A DNA stretch of 64,000 bases, taken from UBA668 sp039796575 (GTDB lineage: Bacteria > Actinomycetota > Acidimicrobiia > Acidimicrobiales > Ilumatobacteraceae). Made by a program: the position numbers and the translations under genes. The notes below the pieces were generated by a model that saw nothing but the letters and a program-made list of their open reading frames with translations, made no database searches and was not told the origin of the DNA. The stretch covers positions 1 to 64,000 of the forward strand of contig JBDKJP010000045.1 in assembly GCA_039796575.1 (NCBI GenBank). Direction: 5' to 3'. This document shows, one piece after another, positions 1 to 8,542 of this stretch (its first letter is position 1; every line of letters starts with the position of its first letter).

Positions 1-132
1 ACCGACGACGACTTCGACAGGTTCCTGGCGTATTCATGGCACTGGTGCCCGCATCCCGCGCGCGAGTGGCTCGACAGCAACCTTCGTGCCCTCGGTGTGG
101 ATCCGAGCCAGTTGCCAGAACCCGCGCCCTAA
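1..132 (+). CDS. C-terminal end of an unknown protein (partial)
   Basis: The frame is open from the first base to a TAA at 130-132 and encodes the last 43 residues of a protein that begins outside the window. It ends in GVDPSQLPEPAP and has a Trp/His/Cys cluster (YSWHWCPHP) followed by an amphipathic stretch, AREWLDSNLRALGV. Codon use looks like real coding sequence for this genome, with G or C at most third positions. I do not recognise the family. It is convergent with uvrB, with 18 bp between the stop codons and no clear terminator. Confidence 0.6.
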   Translation, partial: TDDDFDRFLAYSWHWCPHPAREWLDSNLRALGVDPSQLPEPAP

Positions 133-150
133 CTGCTGCTCCGGGCGGGG

Positions 151-2169
<2,019 letters not shown>

Positions 2170-2187
2170 CGGGTCGATACTACCCGG

Positions 2188-2201
2188 CGAACGCATGTTC
2201 G
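2188..2201. promoter_or_regulatory. SOS box (LexA operator) between uvrB and GNAT gene
   Basis: The sequence CGAACGCATGTTCG matches the Gram-positive/actinobacterial LexA consensus CGAAC-N4-GTTCG at all ten defined positions. It sits directly upstream of the uvrB -10 hexamer (2182-2177) and 8 bases upstream of the GNAT -10 hexamer TACGAT (2210-2215). A bound repressor would therefore cover both divergent promoters. SOS control of uvrB is established in many bacteria. Control of the GNAT gene is inference. Confidence 0.85.
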
Positions 2202-2221
2202 TCGTGCGGTACGATTCGGCG

Positions 2222-3247
2222 ATGTTGTTCTCCACTCCCCGGCTCACGGTGCGCACCATGCGCGCGGAAGACGCCCCCGTGGTGGCCGCATATCGCGACG
2301 ATCCGGCCGTCAGCCACTTCCAGGACTGGGACCTCCCGTACACGCTCGAACGCGCACAGGAACGCATCGCCACGCGCGCCGCGTTCACCGGCCCCACGCC
2401 CGGCGAATGGGTGAACCTCGCGCTCGTGCTCGGCGACCCCGACACCGGCACGGTCATCGGCGACGTCGCCTGCCACCTCGACGACACGTCCAGCGTCGCC
2501 GAGATCGGCTACACGCTGCGCACCGAGTTCCAGGGCAAGGGCTACGCGTCCGAAGCCGCCGGCGCGCTGGTCGACCACCTGCTCGCCACCACGCCGGTGC
2601 ACCGCATCGAGGCCAGCCTCGACCCCGAGAACGTGCCGTCGATGCGCGTGCTCGAGGCCATCGGCATGACCATGGAGAGCCTGTCCCGGCAGAGCTACTT
2701 CCTGCGCGGCCGGTGGGACGACGACCTGCGCTACTCCATGCTGCGCGACGACCGCGCCGCCTGGCTCGCACGGCCCACCACGCCGCCGACCGACGTGCAA
2801 CTCGTCGAGATCACCAGCGACGACGCGTACCTCTGGGGTCGCCTCGCCACGCACTACTCGCAGCGGCGCCTCGTGTCACCGATGGACAAGTCGTTCCGCG
2901 ATGCGCTGTTCCCGGAAGTCATCAACGGGGCGCCCGTCGTGCCGTGGCTTCGCGGGGTGCTGGCCGACGGCGAGCGGGTCGCGTTCGTCATGGTCGCCGC
3001 CGCCGCACCGCAGCACCCCGAGCCCTACCTGTGGCGGCTGCTCGTCGACCGCATGCACCAACGTCGCGGCATCGGCTCGACGGTGCTGCAACTCCTCCGC
3101 CAGCAGTTCGAGGCCGACGGCCTGCGCTCGCTGCTGGTGAGCTACCACCCCGGGCCGGGAAGCCCGGCGCCGTTCTACGAGCACCACGGGTTCGTCCCCA
3201 CCGGCGAGGTGGTCGACGACGAGATCGAGGCCAGGCTCAGCTGGTAG
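2222..3247 (+). CDS. Tandem GNAT-family N-acetyltransferase
   Basis: 341 residues with two GNAT-type halves. The N-terminal half (about 1-175) resembles the RimJ/RimL group: it opens TPRLTVRTMRAEDAPVVAAY and has the acetyl-CoA loop region EFQGKGYASEAAGALVDHLL near residue 100. The C-terminal half (about 180-341) has a second loop, MHQRRGIGSTVLQLLRQQF, and ends in the GNAT-like FYEHHGFVPTGE. Acetyl-CoA-dependent transfer to an amine is the family reaction; the substrate is unknown. The ATG at 2222 is preceded by TACGAT (2210-2215) six bases upstream, consistent with a leaderless start. An in-frame ATG at 2195 lies inside the SOS box and is less likely. The 3' end overlaps coaE by 11 bp, tail to tail. 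Confidence 0.85.
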   Translation: MLFSTPRLTVRTMRAEDAPVVAAYRDDPAVSHFQDWDLPYTLERAQERIATRAAFTGPTPGEWVNLALVLGDPDTGTVIGDVACHLDDTSSVAEIGYTLRTEFQGKGYASEAAGALVDHLLATTPVHRIEASLDPENVPSMRVLEAIGMTMESLSRQSYFLRGRWDDDLRYSMLRDDRAAWLARPTTPPTDVQLVEITSDDAYLWGRLATHYSQRRLVSPMDKSFRDALFPEVINGAPVVPWLRGVLADGERVAFVMVAAAAPQHPEPYLWRLLVDRMHQRRGIGSTVLQLLRQQFEADGLRSLLVSYHPGPGSPAPFYEHHGFVPTGEVVDDEIEARLSW

Positions 3248-3881
3248 CGGTGTCCTTGCGGCCGACGAACTCGAAGTCGGCCGGCAACTGCGGGAGCGCG
3301 GTGAGGTACGCCCACAGCGCATCGATCTGCGCGGCCAGCGCATCGAGGTCGCCCGAGTTGTCGACCACGAACGTGGCCGTCGCCAGGCGCTGCTGGCGCG
3401 TGGCCTGCTTGCCGATGCGCGCCATCGCGTCGGCCTCGTCGAAGCCGCGGTACTTCACCAACCGCTCGACCTGCACCTCGGTGGGCACGTCGACGACGAT
3501 CACACCCTGCAGCCCCTCGCGCGGATTCTCGGTGAGCAACGGGATGTCCATCACCACCACGTGATCGGTGTCGCGCTGCGCCATCACCCGCGCGGTCATC
3601 TCGGCCCCGACGGCGGGGTGGACGATCTTGTTGAGGTCCTTCAGCGCCTCGGGGTCGCCGAAGGCCACCGCGGCCACCGCGGCACGGTCGAGCGAGCCGT
3701 CGGCGGCCAGCACCTGCGGCCCGAACCGCTCGGCCAACTGCTGCAGCACCGGGGAGCCCGGCTGCTGCAGGTCGCGCACGATGGCATCGGCGTCGACGAT
3801 GACCGCACCACGCTCGGCCAGCGCAGCGCTGACCGTCGACTTGCCCGAACCGATTCCGCCCGTGAGGCCCACCAGGATCAT
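3237..3881 (-). CDS. coaE: Dephospho-CoA kinase
   Basis: Catalyses the last step of coenzyme A synthesis, ATP-dependent phosphorylation of the ribose 3'-hydroxyl of dephospho-CoA. The P-loop GLTGGIGSGKST is at residues 5-16. DADAIVRDLQQPG (CoA-domain Asp) and the HPAV and MDIPLLTE segments are typical. I chose the ATG at 3881 (214 aa, MILVGLTGG) because TACCGT (3894-3889) lies 7 bases upstream, matching the leaderless pattern in this window, and because other CoaE proteins begin this close to the P-loop. A GTG at 3890 would add three residues. coaE also lies near uvrB, rpsA and polA in mycobacteria. Confidence 0.96.
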   Translation of the reverse strand: MILVGLTGGIGSGKSTVSAALAERGAVIVDADAIVRDLQQPGSPVLQQLAERFGPQVLAADGSLDRAAVAAVAFGDPEALKDLNKIVHPAVGAEMTARVMAQRDTDHVVVMDIPLLTENPREGLQGVIVVDVPTEVQVERLVKYRGFDEADAMARIGKQATRQQRLATATFVVDNSGDLDALAAQIDALWAYLTALPQLPADFEFVGRKDTATS

Positions 3882-3924
3882 GCGGTTCACGGTAGCCCGC
3901 GCCCGGCCTCAGTAGCATTCCTGC

Positions 3925-5700
3925 GTGGCCGATGAATTCGTGGAACGACGCGCGACCCCGCGCACCGCGGGCTCCGACCACCACGGGGTGAGCTGGCCGC
4001 TCGTCGAACGCCGCAAGAGCGACCGACCGCCGCCGGGCGGCGTCGATCGCCGCGGCACACGCCCGCTCGAGGCGTCCGCCATCGCCCCTACGTTGAACGC
4101 CGCGCCGCTCTGGCCGTTCCGCGTCGCCGCGCTCGCCGGCGCGCTGGTGCGAGCGGTCCCCGAGATCTCCAACGACGACTGGCCGCTGATGGTCATCACG
4201 GTGCTCGCCATCGCGTTCACCATCGTCACCTGCCTCAAACCGGCCACCTACCGCAACGTGGCGTCGGTGCGGCGGCGCATCGTCGTCGAGCAGTCGCTCA
4301 ACGTCGCCGCGGTGCTGCTCACCGGCGCCTGGGCGTCGCCGTTCGTGCTGTTCTTCGTGCCCACCGGCATGCTCGCCGGGTTCGCGGTCGGGGCGATGTA
4401 CTCCACGTACGTCGCAGCAGCCGCGGTGGTGGTCACCACCGTGCAGCACGTCGGCAACGTCGGTGTGCGCACCGGCCTGCAGGACGGCGCGTTGTGGGCC
4501 GGCCTGCTGGGCCTCGTCGCGTTCACCAGCGGCCTCGCCCACCGCGCCGCCGCCGACGCCGCCCGCCAGCAGGCGATGGCGATGGACCGCGTCAGCCGTC
4601 TGGCCGAGGCGAACTCGCTGCTGTTCTCGCTGCAGCGCGTCGCCCAGACGCTGCCCGCCTCGCTCGACCTCGAAGAGGTGCTCGACTCCACCGTCGGCCG
4701 ACTGAAGTCGATGGTGCAGCACGACGCTCTCGCCGTGTACCTGCTCGACACCACCACCCAGCGCATGGTGCCGGCGCGCACCAACGGTGTGCCCGACCCG
4801 CGGGCCCACGCGCTGAACGCACTCCCCCGCGGCCTGCAGATGGCGATGGACTCACCGAAGACCGTGCGCCTCGACGAGATCGCCGAGGGCCAGGGCATCG
4901 CACCCGACAGCCACTCCGGGCTGTACGCCGCGCTGCGCACACGCGGCTCGCTCGTCGGCATGGTGGCCGTCGAGTCGAACCAGCGGTCCGGCTTCGGGCA
5001 GCAGCAGGCCGAAGTGGTGCACGGCCTCTCCGAGCCGTTCGGCATCGCCATCGACAACGCCCGCATGTTCCTGCGCATCGGCACGCTCGCAGCCGACGAG
5101 GAACGCAAGCGCATCGCCCGCGACCTCCACGACCACGTCGGCTCGTCGCTCGCGATGATCGGCTTCGAGGTCGACCGAGCCATCGCGATGGCCCACGACG
5201 ACGAGCACCTGCAGGACGTGCTCCGCGAACTGCGCGGCCAGGTGTCGGCCGTGGTCACCGACGTGCGCGACACCCTGTACGACCTGCGCACCGACGTCAG
5301 CGACACCCGCGACCTGCCGCACACCGTGCGCGAGTTCCTGCAACGGGTGCAGCAGCGCAGCGGCATCGAGTGCACCGCCGACGTGCAGCTCGCCGCCCGG
5401 TTGCCGCTGACGCTCGAACGCGAGCTGTGGCAGATCATCCGCGAAGCCATCACCAACGCCGAGCGGCACAGCAAGGCCGCGCACCTCGTCGTGTCGGGCA
5501 CACAGCAGGGCGAGCGCCTCACGTTCTCCGTGCGCGACGATGGTGTGGGCCTCGACGCCACCCGCGCCCGGCCCGACAGCTACGGGATGATGGGCATGCG
5601 CGAACGCGCCCATCGCCTCGACGCCGACCTCACGGTGCGTACGCTCGACACGGGCGGCACCGAAATGCGAATCGAACTCTCCGAAGGATCCCCACGCTGA
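3925..5700 (+). CDS. NarL/DegS-type sensor histidine kinase
   Basis: 591-residue membrane sensor kinase. The charged N-terminus (1-50) is followed by about six hydrophobic segments between residues 60 and 215, a GAF-like sensory domain at about 225-385, then HisKA_3 dimerisation with the phospho-acceptor His in ERKRIARDLHDHVGSSLAM (about residue 402) and a HATPase_c domain (EAITNAERHSKA N-box near 515, DDGVGLDATR and GMMGMRER G-boxes). The GTG at 3925 is the only plausible start. TAGCAT (3913-3918) ends six bases before it and no Shine-Dalgarno is present. The stop overlaps the response regulator start in TGATG, so the two are translationally coupled. The signal sensed is unknown. Confidence 0.92.
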   Translation: MADEFVERRATPRTAGSDHHGVSWPLVERRKSDRPPPGGVDRRGTRPLEASAIAPTLNAAPLWPFRVAALAGALVRAVPEISNDDWPLMVITVLAIAFTIVTCLKPATYRNVASVRRRIVVEQSLNVAAVLLTGAWASPFVLFFVPTGMLAGFAVGAMYSTYVAAAAVVVTTVQHVGNVGVRTGLQDGALWAGLLGLVAFTSGLAHRAAADAARQQAMAMDRVSRLAEANSLLFSLQRVAQTLPASLDLEEVLDSTVGRLKSMVQHDALAVYLLDTTTQRMVPARTNGVPDPRAHALNALPRGLQMAMDSPKTVRLDEIAEGQGIAPDSHSGLYAALRTRGSLVGMVAVESNQRSGFGQQQAEVVHGLSEPFGIAIDNARMFLRIGTLAADEERKRIARDLHDHVGSSLAMIGFEVDRAIAMAHDDEHLQDVLRELRGQVSAVVTDVRDTLYDLRTDVSDTRDLPHTVREFLQRVQQRSGIECTADVQLAARLPLTLERELWQIIREAITNAERHSKAAHLVVSGTQQGERLTFSVRDDGVGLDATRARPDSYGMMGMRERAHRLDADLTVRTLDTGGTEMRIELSEGSPR

Positions 5701-6326
5701 TGAGCCTCTCCGTCGTTCTCGTCGATGACCACACCATGCTGCGCCAAGGCCTGCGCCGCGCCCTCGAGGAACTGGGCGTCAAGGTGCTCGGCGAAGCCGG
5801 CGACGGCGAGGAGGGCGTGAAGGTCAGCCTCGCCACCAAGCCCGACGTGGTGCTGATGGACGTGTCGATGCCCGGCACCGACGGCATCGACGCCACCCGC
5901 AAGCTCGTCGGTGCCGACAACCGGATGCGCGTCGTGATGCTCACCATGCACATCGACCGCGAGGTCATCGACCGGGCCATCAAGGCCGGCGCGGTCGGCT
6001 ACCTCACCAAGGATGCGTCCATCACCGAGGTGCTCGAGGCGATCCGCCTCGCCGCCAACGGCGACCGCCCGATGTCGCCCCGCCTGGCCGCGGCGATGCT
6101 CACCGAGGCCAAGAACGACACCGAGTCCATCATCTCCCAGCGCGAGGAGGAGGTGCTGCAGCTCGTCGCCGACGGCTTCGGCACCACCGAGATCGCCGAG
6201 AAGCTGTACATCAGCCAGAAGACGGTGAAGAACCACCTGGCCAGCATCTACGAGAAGCTCGACGCCCGCGACCGCACGCAGGCCGTGCTGATGGCCGTGA
6301 AGATGGGCATCGTCAAGCTCACCTGA
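5700..6326 (+). CDS. NarL/FixJ-family response regulator
   Basis: 208 residues. The receiver domain (1-120) has the acidic pair D9-D10, phospho-acceptor D54 (VLMDVSMPG), T82 and K104. The C-terminal LuxR-type helix-turn-helix (about 142-205) contains SQREEEVLQLVADGFGTTEI and the recognition-helix region ISQKTVKNHLASIYEKL. It is the cognate regulator of the preceding kinase: the ATG at 5700 overlaps the kinase TGA by one base. A strong hairpin follows the stop. Target genes are not evident from the sequence. Confidence 0.95.
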   Translation: MSLSVVLVDDHTMLRQGLRRALEELGVKVLGEAGDGEEGVKVSLATKPDVVLMDVSMPGTDGIDATRKLVGADNRMRVVMLTMHIDREVIDRAIKAGAVGYLTKDASITEVLEAIRLAANGDRPMSPRLAAAMLTEAKNDTESIISQREEEVLQLVADGFGTTEIAEKLYISQKTVKNHLASIYEKLDARDRTQAVLMAVKMGIVKLT

Positions 6327-6352
6327 GCGCACACCTGCACCCGAAAACGGAA

Positions 6353-6383
6353 GAAGGGCACGGTCCGTCGGACCGTGCCCTTC
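6353..6383. terminator. Bidirectional hairpin terminator between response regulator and rpsA
   Basis: A perfect 14-bp inverted repeat (GAAGGGCACGGTCC at 6353-6366, loop GTC, complement at 6370-6383) lies in the 75-bp gap between two converging genes, 26 bp after the regulator stop and 18 bp before the rpsA stop. A-rich sequence (AAAA at 6344-6347) lies on the left side, giving a short U-run for leftward transcripts. The rightward side lacks T-rich sequence. Confidence 0.8.
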
Positions 6384-6401
6384 TCGCGTGATCGGTGGAG
6401 A

Positions 6402-7742
6402 TCAGGCCTCGGGGGCCTCTTCCACGGCGGCGGCAGCCTCGGCCTCGGCGGCGGCAGCAGCCTCGGCGGCGGCCTCCGGGTTCGCCTCGTAGTACTCGGC
6501 CCACGCGGCTTCGCGCTCGGCGTCGTCCTGACCGGCGGCCCAGTTGCCGTGCTCGTCGATCTCGAAGTGCTGGCGGTACTCCTCGGCCAGCTCGCCACCC
6601 TCGGCGGCCTGCTTGATCGAGAGGCTGATGCGGCGACGGGCGAGGTCGAGATCGATGATCTTGACCCACAGCTCCTCGCCCGGCGTGACGACCTGCTCGG
6701 GGGCGTCGACGTGGTGCGTGGACATCTCGGAGATGTGCACGAGACCCTCGATGCCGTCGCCGACCTGCACGAAGCCGCCGAACGGCACGAGCTTGGTGAC
6801 ACGGCCGTAGACCAGCTGGCCGACCTCGTGGGTGGAGGCGAACTCCTGCCACGGATCCTGCTGGGTGGCCTTCAGCGAGAGGCTGATGCGCTCGCGGTCG
6901 AAGTCGACGTCGAGGACCTGCACGGTGACCTTGTCGCCCACGGCCACGACGGCACCCGGGTGGTCGACGTGCTTCCACGACAGCTCGCTGACGTGGATGA
7001 GGCCGTCCATGCCGCCGAGGTCGACGAACGCACCGAACGACACGACGCTGCTGACGACACCCTCGCGGACCTCGCCCGGCTTGAGGTTGACCAGGAAGCT
7101 GTCGCGGCTCTCCTTCTGCGTCTCCTCGAGGTAGGCGCGACGGCTGAGGACCACGTTGTTGCGGTTCTTGTCGAGCTCGATGATCTTTGCCTGGACGACC
7201 TTGCCGACGTACGGCTGGAGGTCGCGCACACGGCGCAGCTCGACGAGCGAGGCGGGGAGGAAGCCGCGGAGACCGATGTCGACGATGAGACCGCCCTTGA
7301 CGACCTCGATGACCGGACCCTCGACCATGCCTTCGGCTTCCTTGATCTTCTCGATGGTGCCCCATGCACGCTCGTACTGGGCACGCTTCTTCGAGAGGAC
7401 CAGGCGGCCTTCCTTGTCTTCCTTGGTGAGCACCAGGGCCTCGACCGAATCGCCGAGCGAGACGATCTCGCTGGGATCCACGTCGTTGCGGATGCTGAGC
7501 TCGCGAGCGGGGATGACGCCCTCGCTCTTGTAGCCAATGTCGAGCAGCACTTCGTCCTTGTCGACCTTCACCACCGTGCCGTGGACGAGCTGACCGTCCT
7601 CGACGTCGACCATGGTGCCGGAGATGGCATCTGCGAAGGACATGCCGAGATCGTCGGAGACGATCTCACGGGGGGTGTAGTTGCCCTCCTCGTCGAAGGT
7701 GCCGTAGGCACTGGGCGCGGAGGGGGTCTGAGTATCGGACAA
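6402..7742 (-). CDS. rpsA: 30S ribosomal protein S1
   Basis: RNA-binding ribosomal protein with four S1/OB domains, at about residues 50-120, 135-205, 220-292 and 307-378. Conserved blocks include DEVLLDIGYKSEGVIPAREL, LVLSKKRAQYERAWG and VKGGLIVDIGLRGFLPASLV, close to the mycobacterial protein. The tail (about 395-446) is acidic and Ala/Glu-rich. The start is uncertain. I chose the TTG at 7742 (446 aa). An in-frame ATG at 7826 overlaps the methyltransferase stop and would add 28 residues of unconserved, Arg-rich sequence across a hairpin that looks like a 5' leader. TATCCT (7803-7798) could be an internal promoter giving rpsA its own transcript downstream of the polA run. Confidence 0.93.
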   Translation of the reverse strand: MSDTQTPSAPSAYGTFDEEGNYTPREIVSDDLGMSFADAISGTMVDVEDGQLVHGTVVKVDKDEVLLDIGYKSEGVIPARELSIRNDVDPSEIVSLGDSVEALVLTKEDKEGRLVLSKKRAQYERAWGTIEKIKEAEGMVEGPVIEVVKGGLIVDIGLRGFLPASLVELRRVRDLQPYVGKVVQAKIIELDKNRNNVVLSRRAYLEETQKESRDSFLVNLKPGEVREGVVSSVVSFGAFVDLGGMDGLIHVSELSWKHVDHPGAVVAVGDKVTVQVLDVDFDRERISLSLKATQQDPWQEFASTHEVGQLVYGRVTKLVPFGGFVQVGDGIEGLVHISEMSTHHVDAPEQVVTPGEELWVKIIDLDLARRRISLSIKQAAEGGELAEEYRQHFEIDEHGNWAAGQDDAEREAAWAEYYEANPEAAAEAAAAAEAEAAAAVEEAPEA

Positions 7743-7772
7743 GGGACGATCGCTTTCGGACAAGAACCTGAA

Positions 7773-7792
7773 GGTCCGGCGGATTCCGGACC
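7773..7792 (-). promoter_or_regulatory. Leader hairpin upstream of rpsA
   Basis: A 7-bp perfect inverted repeat (GGTCCGG at 7773-7779, CCGGACC at 7786-7792, six-base loop) lies about 30 bases upstream of the proposed rpsA start and just downstream of a candidate -10 (TATCCT, 7803-7798). S1 is known to autoregulate through its mRNA leader in some bacteria. Whether this stem does so is speculation. Confidence 0.35.
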
Positions 7793-7825
7793 CGGGAAGG
7801 ATAGCAGCGAACTCCCCCGAGGGCA

Positions 7826-8542
7826 TCAGGCGCGGGTGGCGATGACCAGGAATTCCGCGGACTCCACCGTGGGCGGTTCGAGTGCGTACTTCCCCGGTTC
7901 GACGCTGTTCACGCTGTCGACCACCAGGCCGGCGTCACGGCACAGCACGCGCAGCTCGCGAGGCGTGTAGCAACCGGTCCACAGGTCGACCACCTTCACC
8001 TCGCCGGCCTCGTTGCGCACCTCGGTGTGCTCGTGGTTCACGCCGGTGTCGGCGTCGAACACGGCGTCCTCGAAGTACTTCACCACGAAGTACCCGCTGA
8101 ACGCGCTCAGGGCCAGTCGACCGCCCGGGCGCAGCGCACGGGCCATGCCGCCGAGCACGACCTCGTCGTCGCCGTTGGCGGTCATCAGCCCGAACGCCCC
8201 CTGGCAGAGGCAGATCACCACGTCGAACTCGGCGTCGAACGCCAGGTCACGAGCATCGAGGCGCTCGAAGGTGGCCCCGTCGGGCGCGCCCTCGCGGGCC
8301 AGTTCGACGAACCGCTCGCTGATGTCGATGCCGTGCACCACCAGCCCCCGGCGGGCCAGTTCGTGCGCGTGGCGACCGGGGCCGCAGCCCACGTCGAGCA
8401 CGCGCATGCCCGGCCGTAGGCCGAGGTGCTCGACCAGGAAGTCGACCTCCTGGTTCGTGCCCTTCGTGAAGGAGTAGCGCAGGTAGGCCGCGCCGAGGTG
8501 CTCGGCAACCGGCTCGAACCAGTGCGCGCCGTGCTCGGTCAC
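7826..8542 (-). CDS. Class I SAM-dependent methyltransferase
   Basis: 238 residues. The SAM-binding motif I is VLDVGCGPGRHAHELARRG at about 49-67, followed by the acidic motif GIDISERF and a motif-III-like region, LRPGGRLALSAFSGYF. The fold is the Methyltransf_25/11 type and the substrate is unknown. The GTG at 8542 overlaps the polA stop in GTGA, so it is translationally coupled to polA. Its own stop overlaps an in-frame ATG ahead of rpsA. The open frame extending further upstream runs through polA on another frame and is not coding. Confidence 0.88.
   Translation of the reverse strand: MTEHGAHWFEPVAEHLGAAYLRYSFTKGTNQEVDFLVEHLGLRPGMRVLDVGCGPGRHAHELARRGLVVHGIDISERFVELAREGAPDGATFERLDARDLAFDAEFDVVICLCQGAFGLMTANGDDEVVLGGMARALRPGGRLALSAFSGYFVVKYFEDAVFDADTGVNHEHTEVRNEAGEVKVVDLWTGCYTPRELRVLCRDAGLVVDSVNSVEPGKYALEPPTVESAEFLVIATRA

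Noticed and set aside
2195..2222. Upstream ATG (2195) as the GNAT gene start
   Set aside because: It lies inside the SOS box and upstream of the TACGAT hexamer. The ATG at 2222 fits both the family N-terminus and the leaderless spacing.
7742..7826. ATG at 7826 as the rpsA start
   Set aside because: The added residues are Arg-rich and not part of any S1 domain, and the region has leader-like features. It is kept as an alternative and not adopted.
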